Positions 1 to 6,611 of a stretch of DNA of 8,835 bases are shown piece by piece. Numbering within the stretch: the stretch's first letter is position 1; each line of letters begins with the position of its first letter. The notes under the pieces were generated by a model that did not search any database, was not told the DNA's origin, and was given only the letters and a program-made list of their open reading frames with translations. The DNA comes from an uncultured Lachnospiraceae bacterium (GTDB lineage Bacteria; Bacillota; Clostridia; Lachnospirales; Lachnospiraceae): NCBI GenBank assembly GCA_947003375.1, contig CAMQOJ010000154.1:1-8835 (forward strand), in the 5' to 3' direction. The translations under genes were made by a program, and so were the position numbers.

Positions 1-226
1 CCTTATAGTACAGCTCCTTCGTCTCCTCCGACACCTTCCCCACATCCGCATGGGCCAGCCCCGCCACATGGAAGACGCTGTCGTATCCGTGAAAATCATG
101 CCCCTGCCAGGCCCCGTCCCGCATGCCCAGCGTCTCTGTGACGATAGAATCGGAACGTCCGGCTATCCAGCTCTCAAAGGCAGTGCCGATATAGCTCCCC
201 GCCCCGGTAATCAAGACTCTCTTCAT
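1..226 (-). CDS. NAD-dependent epimerase/dehydratase, N-terminal part (runs off window)
   Basis: This is the first 75 codons of an extended short-chain dehydrogenase/reductase, cut by the window edge at its 3' side. The start ATG at 226-224 follows a near-perfect AAGGAGG site (240-234, 7-base spacing). The protein opens MKRVLITGAGSYIG, a Rossmann beta-strand and nucleotide-binding loop, and later shows DSVFHVAGLAHADVGKV (residues 49-65), the usual second NAD-contact region of sugar-nucleotide epimerases. The glycine loop is slightly atypical: the middle glycine of TGxxGxxG is replaced by Ser11, with a glycine at position 10. Family knowledge: such proteins epimerise, dehydrate or reduce NDP-sugars in the cytoplasm. 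Inference: lying downstream of a 4,6-dehydratase and a phosphoglycosyl transferase, it may reduce or epimerise the 4-keto intermediate. The substrate cannot be read from this fragment. The gap of 263 bases from the preceding gene leaves open a separate promoter. Confidence 0.9.
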   Translation of the reverse strand, partial: MKRVLITGAGSYIGTAFESWIAGRSDSIVTETLGMRDGAWQGHDFHGYDSVFHVAGLAHADVGKVSEETKELYYK

Positions 227-489
227 CCCGGCCCCTCCTTCCGCGCGCTGCATTCCCTGTATCCCGTACAAACTCAGGCTTCGGCCGCCTCAGCTCTCCT
301 CCGCTGTACAGACGCGCACAGCAGCTGCCCCGCCCTGCATGGCTTCCCTTCCAATCCTCTTCGCCGCTTCCGGCCACGGCGCAGCGCCTTCCGTTCTGTC
401 CGTCCCCGGATTTCCGCGTCCTGCACAGCCACTGATTCCTCGTTAAATCAATACACCGATGTGTCGGCGCGGCGCCCTCGGCTGGCCCT
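227..489. other. GC-rich gap between dehydratase and epimerase genes
   Basis: These 263 bases form the longest gene-free stretch in the window. On the minus strand they hold the AAGGAGG site for the epimerase gene next to its start. An imperfect hairpin (273-279 against 287-293, one mismatch, 7-base loop) is followed on the minus strand only by TTTG, too little for an intrinsic terminator. A GTG-initiated frame of about 52 codons (about 431 down to 273) follows a GAGG sequence, but its product is arginine-rich and resembles nothing I know, so I do not call it. No clear -35/-10 pair was found. The stretch may be an untranslated leader or the remains of a decayed gene. Confidence 0.4.
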
Positions 490-2361
490 TCACTCCGCAT
501 CGCCCTCCGCTCGATATGTGCCCACAATCTCCCGAATCTCCCGCCGGATATCCGAGGACTCCCTCTTCGCGGCGACAATCAGCTTCTCCAGCTGCCTCTC
601 GAAAATCTCCTCATTGAAATAAGTCGGTTTTTCGATGAAAATCATCCTATTCGCCGTCTTCTCCAGGTTCTCCTGCTGTATCAAAAGCTCCTCGTACATC
701 TTCTCCCCCGGCCGCAGCCCGGTGAACCTGATCTCAATGTCCTCCCCGGGCCGATACCCCGAAAGCTTGATCAGGTTCACCGCCAGATCCAAAATCTTCA
801 TGGGCTCCCCCATGTCCAGGACGAATATCTCCCCGCCCCTGGCATAGGCCCCCGCCTGCAGCACCAGGGACACGGCCTCCGGGATGGTCATGAAATAGCG
901 GATGATCTCCGGATCCGTCACCGTCACCGGGCCGCCCTCCGCAATCTGCTGCTTGAACAGCGGGATCACGCTTCCATTGCTCCCCAGCACGTTCCCGAAC
1001 CGCACCGCCACGAAATTCGTCCCGGATTTCCGGTTCATCATCTGGACAATCATCTCGCAGATGCGCTTGGAGGCCCCCATCACATTGGCAGGGTTCACCG
1101 CCTTGTCCGTGGATATCAGCACGAACCTGTCCACGCCGTACCTGTCCGCAGCCGTGGCGATTTTGTAGGTCCCCATCACATTGTTCTTGATGGCCTCGTT
1201 GGGGCTGTCCTCCATCAGGGGCACATGCTTGTGGGCCGCCGCGTGGTACACGATTTCAGGCCGATATGTCTCAAAAATCGAATTCACTCGATTGGTATTG
1301 CGCACAGACCCAATCAGCACCACCAGGTTCAGCTCCGGATATCTGCGGATCAGCTCCTGCTGTATCTCATAGGCGTTGTTCTCATAGATGTCCAGGATAA
1401 TCAGCTTCCTGGGGCTGTGGGCGGCAATCTGCCTGCACAGCTCCCCGCCGATGGAGCCGCCCCCGCCCGTGACCAGCACCACCCGATCCCTGACATAGCC
1501 CAGGACTTCCTCCGAATTGATCTCTATGGGCTCCCGCCCCAGGAGGTCCTCTATCTCCACTTCCTTTAAAGCGGACACGGACACGTCCCCGTTGATCAGC
1601 TGATAAGTGCCGGGCACTGTCCGCAGCTTGCACCCGGATTCCTTGCAGATGTCCAGGATTTCCTTTTTGGTCTGGGTATTGGCCGAGGGAATGGCGAAGA
1701 TAATCTCGTCGATCCCGTACTGCTCCACCGCGTCCAGGATACAGTCCCTGCCCCCTACGATGGGGACGCCCCGCATCAGCTTTCCGTGGCAGCCGGGCTG
1801 GTCGTCGATGATGCACCTGGCGCACAGGTTCAGGTACTGGCTGCTCTCCAGCTCCTTCAGAATCATATTGCAGGCCGCTCCCGCCCCGATGATCATAGTG
1901 CTTACCTTCTGCTTGCGCTCCACCATGCTGGCCCGCTTATTATTGATGATGCGCAGGATCCGGTAGCCGAACCGGATGCAGCAGGTGGCCGTGGTCAGCA
2001 GGAAGCAGTACAGCACATAGTAGCTCCTGGGCATCCTGTTCCCCGTAGCGGAGCAGAAGATAAGCTGGACCAGGGAGGCGCAGACGGCGGCCATGATGAT
2101 ATTGATCAGCTCATTGGCGCTGGCGTAGCGCCATACGCTTTTATAAAGTTTCCATATAACAAAAAAAGACAATGTCATCAGGACATTGGGCACCATGATA
2201 TTCTCATAGCTTTGCAGAAAGACAGGGTCTATGCTCTGAAAGCTGAATTCATACCGGATATACAGCGCTCCGAAGGATGTCACCACGATACACATGATGT
2301 CCATCAGCACCAGCGCGATGATTCGATTCAGCGGAATCTTCGAGAACTTCCTGATCTCCAT
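490..2361 (-). CDS. Membrane-anchored nucleotide-sugar 4,6-dehydratase (CapD/WbpM/PglF type)
   Basis: Predicted 623-residue polysaccharide biosynthesis protein, a usual length for the large WbpM/PglF/CapD class. Four hydrophobic segments (about residues 13-35, 55-73, 85-103, 113-131) anchor it in the membrane. A first Rossmann-like domain starts at TMIIGAGAACN (155-165). The catalytic SDR domain starts at VVLVTGGGGSIGGEL (294-308), a full TGxxGxxG loop. HAAAHKHVPLME (373-384), STDKAVNPANVMGASKR (417-433) and RFGNVLGSNGSVIP (454-467) are family hallmarks. The YxxxK tyrosine is replaced by Met428, with Lys432 kept and T418-D419-K420 present, as known for the large dehydratases. Family role: conversion of UDP-GlcNAc to a UDP-4-keto-6-deoxy-HexNAc at the cytoplasmic face. 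The start at 2361 is preferred because a purine-rich site (AGGAGAGGGG) precedes it. In-frame ATGs exist at 2388 and further upstream at 2436, but the latter would overlap the preceding gene. The gap to that gene is 28 bases. The exact sugar is inferred. Confidence 0.93.
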   Translation of the reverse strand: MEIRKFSKIPLNRIIALVLMDIMCIVVTSFGALYIRYEFSFQSIDPVFLQSYENIMVPNVLMTLSFFVIWKLYKSVWRYASANELINIIMAAVCASLVQLIFCSATGNRMPRSYYVLYCFLLTTATCCIRFGYRILRIINNKRASMVERKQKVSTMIIGAGAACNMILKELESSQYLNLCARCIIDDQPGCHGKLMRGVPIVGGRDCILDAVEQYGIDEIIFAIPSANTQTKKEILDICKESGCKLRTVPGTYQLINGDVSVSALKEVEIEDLLGREPIEINSEEVLGYVRDRVVLVTGGGGSIGGELCRQIAAHSPRKLIILDIYENNAYEIQQELIRRYPELNLVVLIGSVRNTNRVNSIFETYRPEIVYHAAAHKHVPLMEDSPNEAIKNNVMGTYKIATAADRYGVDRFVLISTDKAVNPANVMGASKRICEMIVQMMNRKSGTNFVAVRFGNVLGSNGSVIPLFKQQIAEGGPVTVTDPEIIRYFMTIPEAVSLVLQAGAYARGGEIFVLDMGEPMKILDLAVNLIKLSGYRPGEDIEIRFTGLRPGEKMYEELLIQQENLEKTANRMIFIEKPTYFNEEIFERQLEKLIVAAKRESSDIRREIREIVGTYRAEGDAE

Positions 2362-2367
2362 TGCATC

Positions 2368-2377
2368 CCCCTCTCCT
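2368..2377 (-). promoter_or_regulatory. Ribosome-binding site fixing the dehydratase start
   Basis: On the minus strand this reads AGGAGAGGGG, ending 6 bases before the ATG at 2361. The alternative in-frame ATG at 2388 sits one base after the stop codon of the upstream gene and is preceded only by GAAGAGAAGAAG. The site therefore supports the shorter protein. Translational coupling from 2388 cannot be fully excluded. Confidence 0.6.
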
Positions 2378-2389
2378 GTACCTCGCATG

Positions 2390-2998
2390 TCAATGCTTCT
2401 TCTCTTCCAGCGTACCAGTTCCGCCCTCCACCACACCGTCCTGCCGCACCACGGAAGCCACGGTCCTGACCAGGCACCTTATGTCCATGGCAAATCCCAT
2501 CTTTTCCACATATTCCCCGTCCAGCTTCGCCTTCACGGGAATGGGCAGCTCGTCCCGGCCATTGACCTGGGCCCAGCCGGTGAGGCCCGGGAGCACGTCA
2601 TTGGCCCCGTACCTGTCCCGCTCCTCGATCAAATCGTACTGGTTCCACAGCGCGGGCCTGGGGCCTACGATGGCCATGTCCCCCTTCAGGATATTGATAA
2701 TCTGAGGCAGCTCGTCCAGGCTGCTCTTGCGCAGGAATCTGCCCACCTTAGTAATATACTGCTCAGGATTCTCCAAAAGATGTGTTGGCATGTCCTTCGG
2801 CGTGTCTACCCGCATGGTGCGGAATTTGAGGATGAAGAAATGCGTCTTGTGGATGCCCACCCGCTTCTGTCTGAAAAGCACAGGCCCTTTGGAATCCAGC
2901 TTAATAGCTGCCACCAGTGTCAAAAAAACCGGTGACAGCACAATCATGCCAAGTAATGCCAGGATTCTGTCTATAATTTTTTTCACGGCGATGTACAT
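2390..2998 (-). CDS. PglC-type monotopic phosphoglycosyl transferase (initiating sugar transferase)
   Basis: Predicted 202-residue bacterial sugar transferase, the size of the minimal PglC-like class without the extra transmembrane domain of WcaJ/WbaP. Family role: transfer of a sugar-1-phosphate from a UDP-sugar to undecaprenyl phosphate, the committed step of lipid-linked glycan assembly at the inner membrane leaflet. Visible marks are one N-terminal hydrophobic segment with a proline (about 10-32, SPVF), expected to be a re-entrant helix; GPVLFRQKRVG (38-48); FFILKFRTM (54-62); the catalytic Asp-Glu pair D95-E96 in SSLDELPQ; GDMAIVGPRP (106-115); and LPGLTGWAQVNGR (136-148). The ATG at 2998 is preferred over an in-frame GTG at 3007 because that GTG lies inside the likely ribosome site AGGTGG. 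The gene is 22 bases after the lipoprotein gene and 28 before the dehydratase gene, so co-expression is likely. The neighbouring dehydratase suggests a 6-deoxy-HexNAc phosphate as substrate, but this is inference. Confidence 0.94.
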   Translation of the reverse strand: MYIAVKKIIDRILALLGMIVLSPVFLTLVAAIKLDSKGPVLFRQKRVGIHKTHFFILKFRTMRVDTPKDMPTHLLENPEQYITKVGRFLRKSSLDELPQIINILKGDMAIVGPRPALWNQYDLIEERDRYGANDVLPGLTGWAQVNGRDELPIPVKAKLDGEYVEKMGFAMDIRCLVRTVASVVRQDGVVEGGTGTLEEKKH

Positions 2999-3003
2999 CT
3001 CTT

Positions 3004-3009
3004 CCACCT
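3004..3009 (-). promoter_or_regulatory. Ribosome-binding site fixing the sugar transferase start
   Basis: On the minus strand this reads AGGTGG, five bases before the ATG at 2998. It overlaps the in-frame GTG at 3007-3005, so that codon cannot both be a start and have this site upstream of it. Confidence 0.55.
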
Positions 3010-3020
3010 CTCGACAAAAC

Positions 3021-4037
3021 TTACATCAAATCCGGGGACCAGTCAATATCCGTATCTCCGCCTGTAGGCTCTGGCGTTGGCTCTGGGGTCGGCTCTGGGG
3101 TCGGTTCTGGCGTAGGCGCTGGCGTACTGGGCGGTGCCGGAGGATTCGGTGCCGGCTCTGGTTCCGGCTCAGGCGTGGGCTCAGCGGTAGGAGCCTGTGT
3201 AGGCGGTGCCGTCTGCGCAGGCGGCTTCTGGGTGGTGGTTACAGGCTTCTGGGTGGGAACAGGCGTAGCGCTGGGCAGGGGCTCCCCGTTCTCGTCAAAG
3301 GTGGTCGTGCTCGTCTTGTACTCGAAGTTCTCCCGGTTCGTCCACATGTCAAAGGCCTCTCCCGCTCCCCCGGTATATTCGGACTTACTGTATTCGCCCA
3401 CGATGATTCCCGCGGCATAAGTCCCCTGCTCATGCACGATGCGGCCGGATTCTCCGTCGAACTGCCATATCTCAAAGCCGCCCTCGTATTTCCCGTTAGC
3501 CACGCCGGTCTGTAGCAGCCATGTGACCTTTCCTGCCTGCTTGAGCACCAGCACGCTGCCATCCCCTCCCGGATAGAATACATTGGCGTAAGGCTTTCCC
3601 TCTATGTCATATCCGATCTGCAAGGTAAGCAGGACATCCGTCCCTTTCTGCAGGGAATAGCTTCTGCTGCCCTCATAGATTCCCTGGCTCATGGTTTCCA
3701 GCCATCCTTCCGCGCTTATTGTATGGATGCCTTCACCTATATACTCCGGAAGCTCCAGATTCTGGAGCAGGGTCTTCATAATCTCCAGCACGGAGTTTTC
3801 CTCCTCCGGGGTCAGCACGCCCGCATGATACAGCACCGCTGTCTCCGGCTCCGGAGTCTCCTCCGGCTCCGGCGAAGGCGATTCCGTAATCTCCGTCACA
3901 TCCACCGGCTCCACTTCATCGATGATGCTCTGGCCGGATACCCCGCCGATGCCCATGCCGGTTCCGTCTCCGCAGCCCACCAGCAGGGCCAAAGGCAGTA
4001 TGCCTGCTGCTATTGTATATCTCCATTTTTTCATCAT
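3021..4037 (-). CDS. Lipoprotein of unknown function with Pro/Thr/Glu-rich tail
   Basis: Predicted 338-residue exported lipoprotein. MMKKWR, a hydrophobic stretch and the lipobox LVGC (cysteine 22) form a class II signal peptide, so the mature protein should be tethered to the outer face of the membrane. Order of parts: a Gly-rich and acidic spacer with PSPEPEETPEPE (about 23-65); a folded core (about 67-250) containing LTPEEENSVLEIMKTLLQNL and a tract NGKYEGGFEIWQFDGESGRI (181-200) then GTYAAG (205-210), whose spacing of Gly, Tyr and Trp is loosely MORN-like; and a long tail (about 255-325) ending in tandem TPEP units and GGDTDIDWSPDLM. The paired ATGs at 4037 and 4034 follow a good GGGAGG site (4048-4043). 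It lies 37 bases after the hydrolase gene and 22 before the sugar transferase gene. I recognise no named family. An accessory role in wall-glycan export, attachment or hydrolase control is only a guess from context. Confidence 0.88.
   Translation of the reverse strand: MMKKWRYTIAAGILPLALLVGCGDGTGMGIGGVSGQSIIDEVEPVDVTEITESPSPEPEETPEPETAVLYHAGVLTPEEENSVLEIMKTLLQNLELPEYIGEGIHTISAEGWLETMSQGIYEGSRSYSLQKGTDVLLTLQIGYDIEGKPYANVFYPGGDGSVLVLKQAGKVTWLLQTGVANGKYEGGFEIWQFDGESGRIVHEQGTYAAGIIVGEYSKSEYTGGAGEAFDMWTNRENFEYKTSTTTFDENGEPLPSATPVPTQKPVTTTQKPPAQTAPPTQAPTAEPTPEPEPEPAPNPPAPPSTPAPTPEPTPEPTPEPTPEPTGGDTDIDWSPDLM
3067..3126. repeat. Five tandem 12-base units inside the lipoprotein tail
   Basis: Five near-identical 12-base units lie in tandem (3067-3078, 3079-3090, 3091-3102, 3103-3114, 3115-3126). 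On the plus strand they vary around GGCTCTGGGGTC. The second and third are identical, and the others differ at one to three positions or so. On the coding strand they specify TPEP/TPAP units (about residues 305-324). Because 12 is a multiple of three, loss or gain of units would lengthen or shorten the tail without breaking the frame. More degenerate six-base Pro-Glu codon pairs continue to about 3180. Confidence 0.9.
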
Positions 4038-4074
4038 AATATCCTCCCATTCGATGCCATCTTAAACCAACTGC

Positions 4075-6462
4075 TCAATTCCCTTCCGCCGACGTCTTCA
4101 GCGCATCCGCATCGCTGACCAGCTTCTCCAGAAATACATAGGCCCCCGACCCCTGCTCATACGAGCCGTTTCCCAGCAGCACCTTTGCCAAATCGTAGAT
4201 GCTCCTGGCCTTCGCGGGACCGTATAGGGTTATCTGCACGCCGTTCTTCTCCAGCACGGCATAGCCGCGGAAAGCGAATTCCGTCTTGTACTGCTCCACG
4301 GGAATCCCCACCAGCACGGAAGTGAACCGATAGCGTCCGTCCACTATCTCGAACACCACGTCCTGCATGTTTCCGTTGCTGTCCTTGCCGTAGGAGATGC
4401 CTCCCGCCACTTTCTCCCCACCCTTTATCATGGGGTACTGGCTCATATTGGCATTGTTCATGACCAGCGTGCCGTATTCCTTGAGCTTGTAGCCGTTTAC
4501 GCCGGCATTTGTCAGCTTCGACCGCAGCTCCGTGGAGATGCCCGTCTTGAATCGTATCCCTGTCTTGCCCGCGACCCGGATGGAGAAGCCGTGATAGGTC
4601 AGCAAATCCTGCAGCCCCGGTTCCGGTGTGGCCGTATATACGGTTCCGTTATGGGCCAGGCTCCAGACATACATGCCCACGGGTACATCGTTCTTATCGT
4701 ACTTATAGACCACTGCCGTCTTCGCCTTCGTATCGGACGCGGTAGCAATCAGGCTTCCATCGCGAAGCTCTCCCTTATACGCCACGCCGTCCAGCCACAT
4801 GACAGAATCCCCATAACCCTCCGGCAGCGCCACCACTACCTCCATGGAGACGGCCGGCTCCCCGCAGGGCTGGGCGGGCATGCTCTCGAAAACCGGAATC
4901 TTGAACACGAAACTATTGTCCAGCGCGCCTGCCGTTTCGTAAAGTTTTTTGATTTTCTTCCCCTCCGAAGTAGGGGCCAGGATATTCTGCATGTATTGAT
5001 GGCTGTAAACGGGATATCCGCCATTCGGATTCACATTGAACTTCTGCAGATATAACGTATCCTGCCCCATCTTGATATAGTTGGCAGAAATGACGTCTGC
5101 CCCGCCCCGGATTGATTTCTCTGCATTGTCCCATCCATGGTTCTTCGCGTATGTCAGGCCGTTTCCATATACCAGTTCATTTGTATTGCCCGAGGCACCT
5201 ATGTTAAAATAATTGTAATACCCCTCATATCCCGGGTAGGTTCCCGAAATCAAGGGCGAGGTTCCATTCCCCTGTTCCTGATACACCCTGGCCGCCAGGT
5301 GGAAAGGGCTGACCTCGCGCCCCTTCTCGCTGCCCACTTCCCAAAACAGCCTTGCGTAGGTCTTGTCCGTTCCCGGCGCGAGCTTCCCTCCCTCATCCGT
5401 CATGAAGGTGGTCTTCAGGAAACTCCTCACCGCTTCCTCCGTATGGTACGTCTCATTGTAGGTCAGCTGTTCAAACTGGAAAATACCGTCCTCCGTCAGG
5501 CCGTTCCTGGGATCCATATACATCTCCACCGCCGCTCTGGACGCATAGCACCAGTTATTATCGAACTTTCCGTTCTTTGTCCAGTCGGGAAAGACTTTTT
5601 CTATCAGGCTCCGCGCATCCTGTAGCTCAGCATCAATGGTTTTCCGCCAGTCCAGCTTCGTGTTCATCACGACAAACGTCCAGTTCGGATGCTTCTCTTT
5701 CAGCGCCAGCAGCGCCGGGCGGTAGCTCTCGGGAAACTGCTCGATGTCCTTATTCGCCGCCTTTTCCCCGTCAATGGCATAGGCAGCCGCGTTCATGCCG
5801 AACATCTCTTCCCATCCCAGGAACCGCTCGTCCGAACAGGCCAGATAAGTCCTGGGCACATAGCCGCATACCTGCCGCCCCTCATAATCCAGCCTCACAT
5901 AATGCCAGACCTCCATATTCTCGTCCACGGCCATGTCCAGGATGTTCACTGTCTGGCCGCTGAGCACGGTGATCGCCGCCTCGCTTTCATAGGAGGGCGA
6001 CACCCGCACGGGATACTCATCGCTTAAATACACCAGGGCCATGATGTCCCTCTCCGCAGCGATTCCCGCCAGCTCCTCCCCGGCCAGCCGAATCCATTCG
6101 GCAGTCTCCTCGTCCACGCCTCCTGCGGCGCGGGATTGGCCGTCCTCCGGCGGGTCTTCCTCCCCGGCCTGGTTTCCGGTCTGCTCCGCGTCCGGGGCCT
6201 GGTCGTCCTCCGGGGCCTGTCCCTCCTCCGGGGACTGGGTGCCTTCGCCTGCCGCATCGTCCTCCGAAGCCTGTCCTCCTTCCTCGGTCTCCTCCTCGCC
6301 CTCCTCATTGGGCATCTGCGCCTCGCCGGATGCCTGTCCTTCCTGTTCCAGAATCTCCTGACCGGTATCCTCCTGAGCATGGGCCACCGGCCAGCTTATA
6401 TCCGCCGCCAGCAGTGCCGCCGCAGTCATTATCCCACATATGTATCTTACATATTTTTTCAT
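4075..6462 (-). CDS. Exported SH3-domain N-acetylglucosaminidase-like wall hydrolase
   Basis: Predicted 795-residue secreted protein. A signal peptide (MKKYVRYICG, hydrophobic core, likely cut after AHA at 27-29) precedes an acidic low-complexity linker (about 31-117). Next is an SH3-like wall-binding domain (about 148-208: YPVRVSPSYES, VLSGQTVNILD, CGYVPRTYLA). The stretch PESYRPALLALKEKHPNWTF (244-263) leads into a glucosaminidase-type domain to about 510, with VSPFHLAARVYQEQGNG (384-400), SGTYPGYEGYYNYFNIGA (406-423) and GGADVISANYIKMGQDTLYLQKFN (453-476). Glu396 is the likely catalytic acid by analogy with LytD-type enzymes. Family role: cleavage of N-acetylglucosaminyl bonds in peptidoglycan glycan strands. 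A middle beta-rich stretch (about 515-610) and a C-terminal domain of about 175 residues (GFSIRVAGKTGIRFKTG to the end) have no function I can name. The ATG at 6462 follows AGGAG (6472-6468). Its place inside a glycan operon suggests wall remodelling tied to polymer assembly or export. Confidence 0.88.
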   Translation of the reverse strand: MKKYVRYICGIMTAAALLAADISWPVAHAQEDTGQEILEQEGQASGEAQMPNEEGEEETEEGGQASEDDAAGEGTQSPEEGQAPEDDQAPDAEQTGNQAGEEDPPEDGQSRAAGGVDEETAEWIRLAGEELAGIAAERDIMALVYLSDEYPVRVSPSYESEAAITVLSGQTVNILDMAVDENMEVWHYVRLDYEGRQVCGYVPRTYLACSDERFLGWEEMFGMNAAAYAIDGEKAANKDIEQFPESYRPALLALKEKHPNWTFVVMNTKLDWRKTIDAELQDARSLIEKVFPDWTKNGKFDNNWCYASRAAVEMYMDPRNGLTEDGIFQFEQLTYNETYHTEEAVRSFLKTTFMTDEGGKLAPGTDKTYARLFWEVGSEKGREVSPFHLAARVYQEQGNGTSPLISGTYPGYEGYYNYFNIGASGNTNELVYGNGLTYAKNHGWDNAEKSIRGGADVISANYIKMGQDTLYLQKFNVNPNGGYPVYSHQYMQNILAPTSEGKKIKKLYETAGALDNSFVFKIPVFESMPAQPCGEPAVSMEVVVALPEGYGDSVMWLDGVAYKGELRDGSLIATASDTKAKTAVVYKYDKNDVPVGMYVWSLAHNGTVYTATPEPGLQDLLTYHGFSIRVAGKTGIRFKTGISTELRSKLTNAGVNGYKLKEYGTLVMNNANMSQYPMIKGGEKVAGGISYGKDSNGNMQDVVFEIVDGRYRFTSVLVGIPVEQYKTEFAFRGYAVLEKNGVQITLYGPAKARSIYDLAKVLLGNGSYEQGSGAYVFLEKLVSDADALKTSAEGN
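6112..6372. repeat. Acidic low-complexity linker of the wall hydrolase
   Basis: This stretch encodes about residues 31-117, rich in Glu, Asp, Gln, Gly and Ala with almost no Lys or Arg. Degenerate units of the type GQAxEDD and EEGQAPEDDQAP recur, and at DNA level the plus strand repeats variants of CCTCCGGGGCCTG. It lies between the signal peptide and the SH3 domain, where it could act as a flexible, strongly negative spacer in the wall. The repeat units are too diverged to give an exact period. Confidence 0.7.
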
Positions 6463-6611
6463 CTACACTCCTATCTGACCGCATAGCGGACATGAAACAC
6501 ATTGGAAAGTCCTTCGCCGTCATCCGGCCTCGCCCTAAGTAAGCATAGCATAATATTCCGAAAAACGCCCTGGTAATTCCTTCTAAGGCAAACCGCCCCT
6601 TCCCCCGGTAA
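6463..6611. other. Gap upstream of the wall hydrolase gene, possible promoter
   Basis: 149 bases with lower GC content than the flanking genes. On the minus strand a TATTAT (6555-6550) could be a -10 element, with TTACCA (6576-6571) as a poor -35 at only 15-base spacing. A small inverted repeat CCGC/GCGG (about 6479-6488) sits just upstream of the ribosome site. A 26-codon frame (6551-6471) ends at the ribosome site but has none of its own. No intrinsic terminator for the glycosyltransferase gene ending at 6612 was found. An internal promoter for the hydrolase-to-dehydratase block is possible but weakly supported. Confidence 0.25.

Noticed and set aside
273..431. GTG-initiated frame of about 52 codons preceded by GAGG in the gap before the epimerase gene
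   Set aside because: The product is arginine-rich without recognisable motifs, and the ribosome site is weak. It is more likely chance in GC-rich DNA.
466..476. GGCGCGGCGCC inverted sequence just after the dehydratase stop as a terminator
   Set aside because: The usable stem is about four bases and no T-run follows on the minus strand.
476..486. An 11-base sequence (CCTCGGCTGGC) shared with 7705-7715 in another gap, a possible repeated site
   Set aside because: Several 11-base matches are expected by chance in a window of this size, and the flanks do not match.
174..578. A 134-codon minus-strand open frame across the dehydratase end and the epimerase start
   Set aside because: It overlaps two well-supported genes in another frame, its product is rich in Arg, Gly and Cys with no family resemblance, and long chance frames are expected at this GC content.
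1786..2469. Long plus-strand open frames opposite the dehydratase and other genes
   Set aside because: They lie antisense to genes with clear domain motifs, have no plausible products, and reflect the high GC at third codon positions.
6471..6551. 26-codon upstream frame ending at the ribosome site of the wall hydrolase gene, a possible leader peptide
   Set aside because: It has no ribosome site of its own, its ATG overlaps the candidate -10 element, and no regulatory codon run or alternative hairpins are visible.
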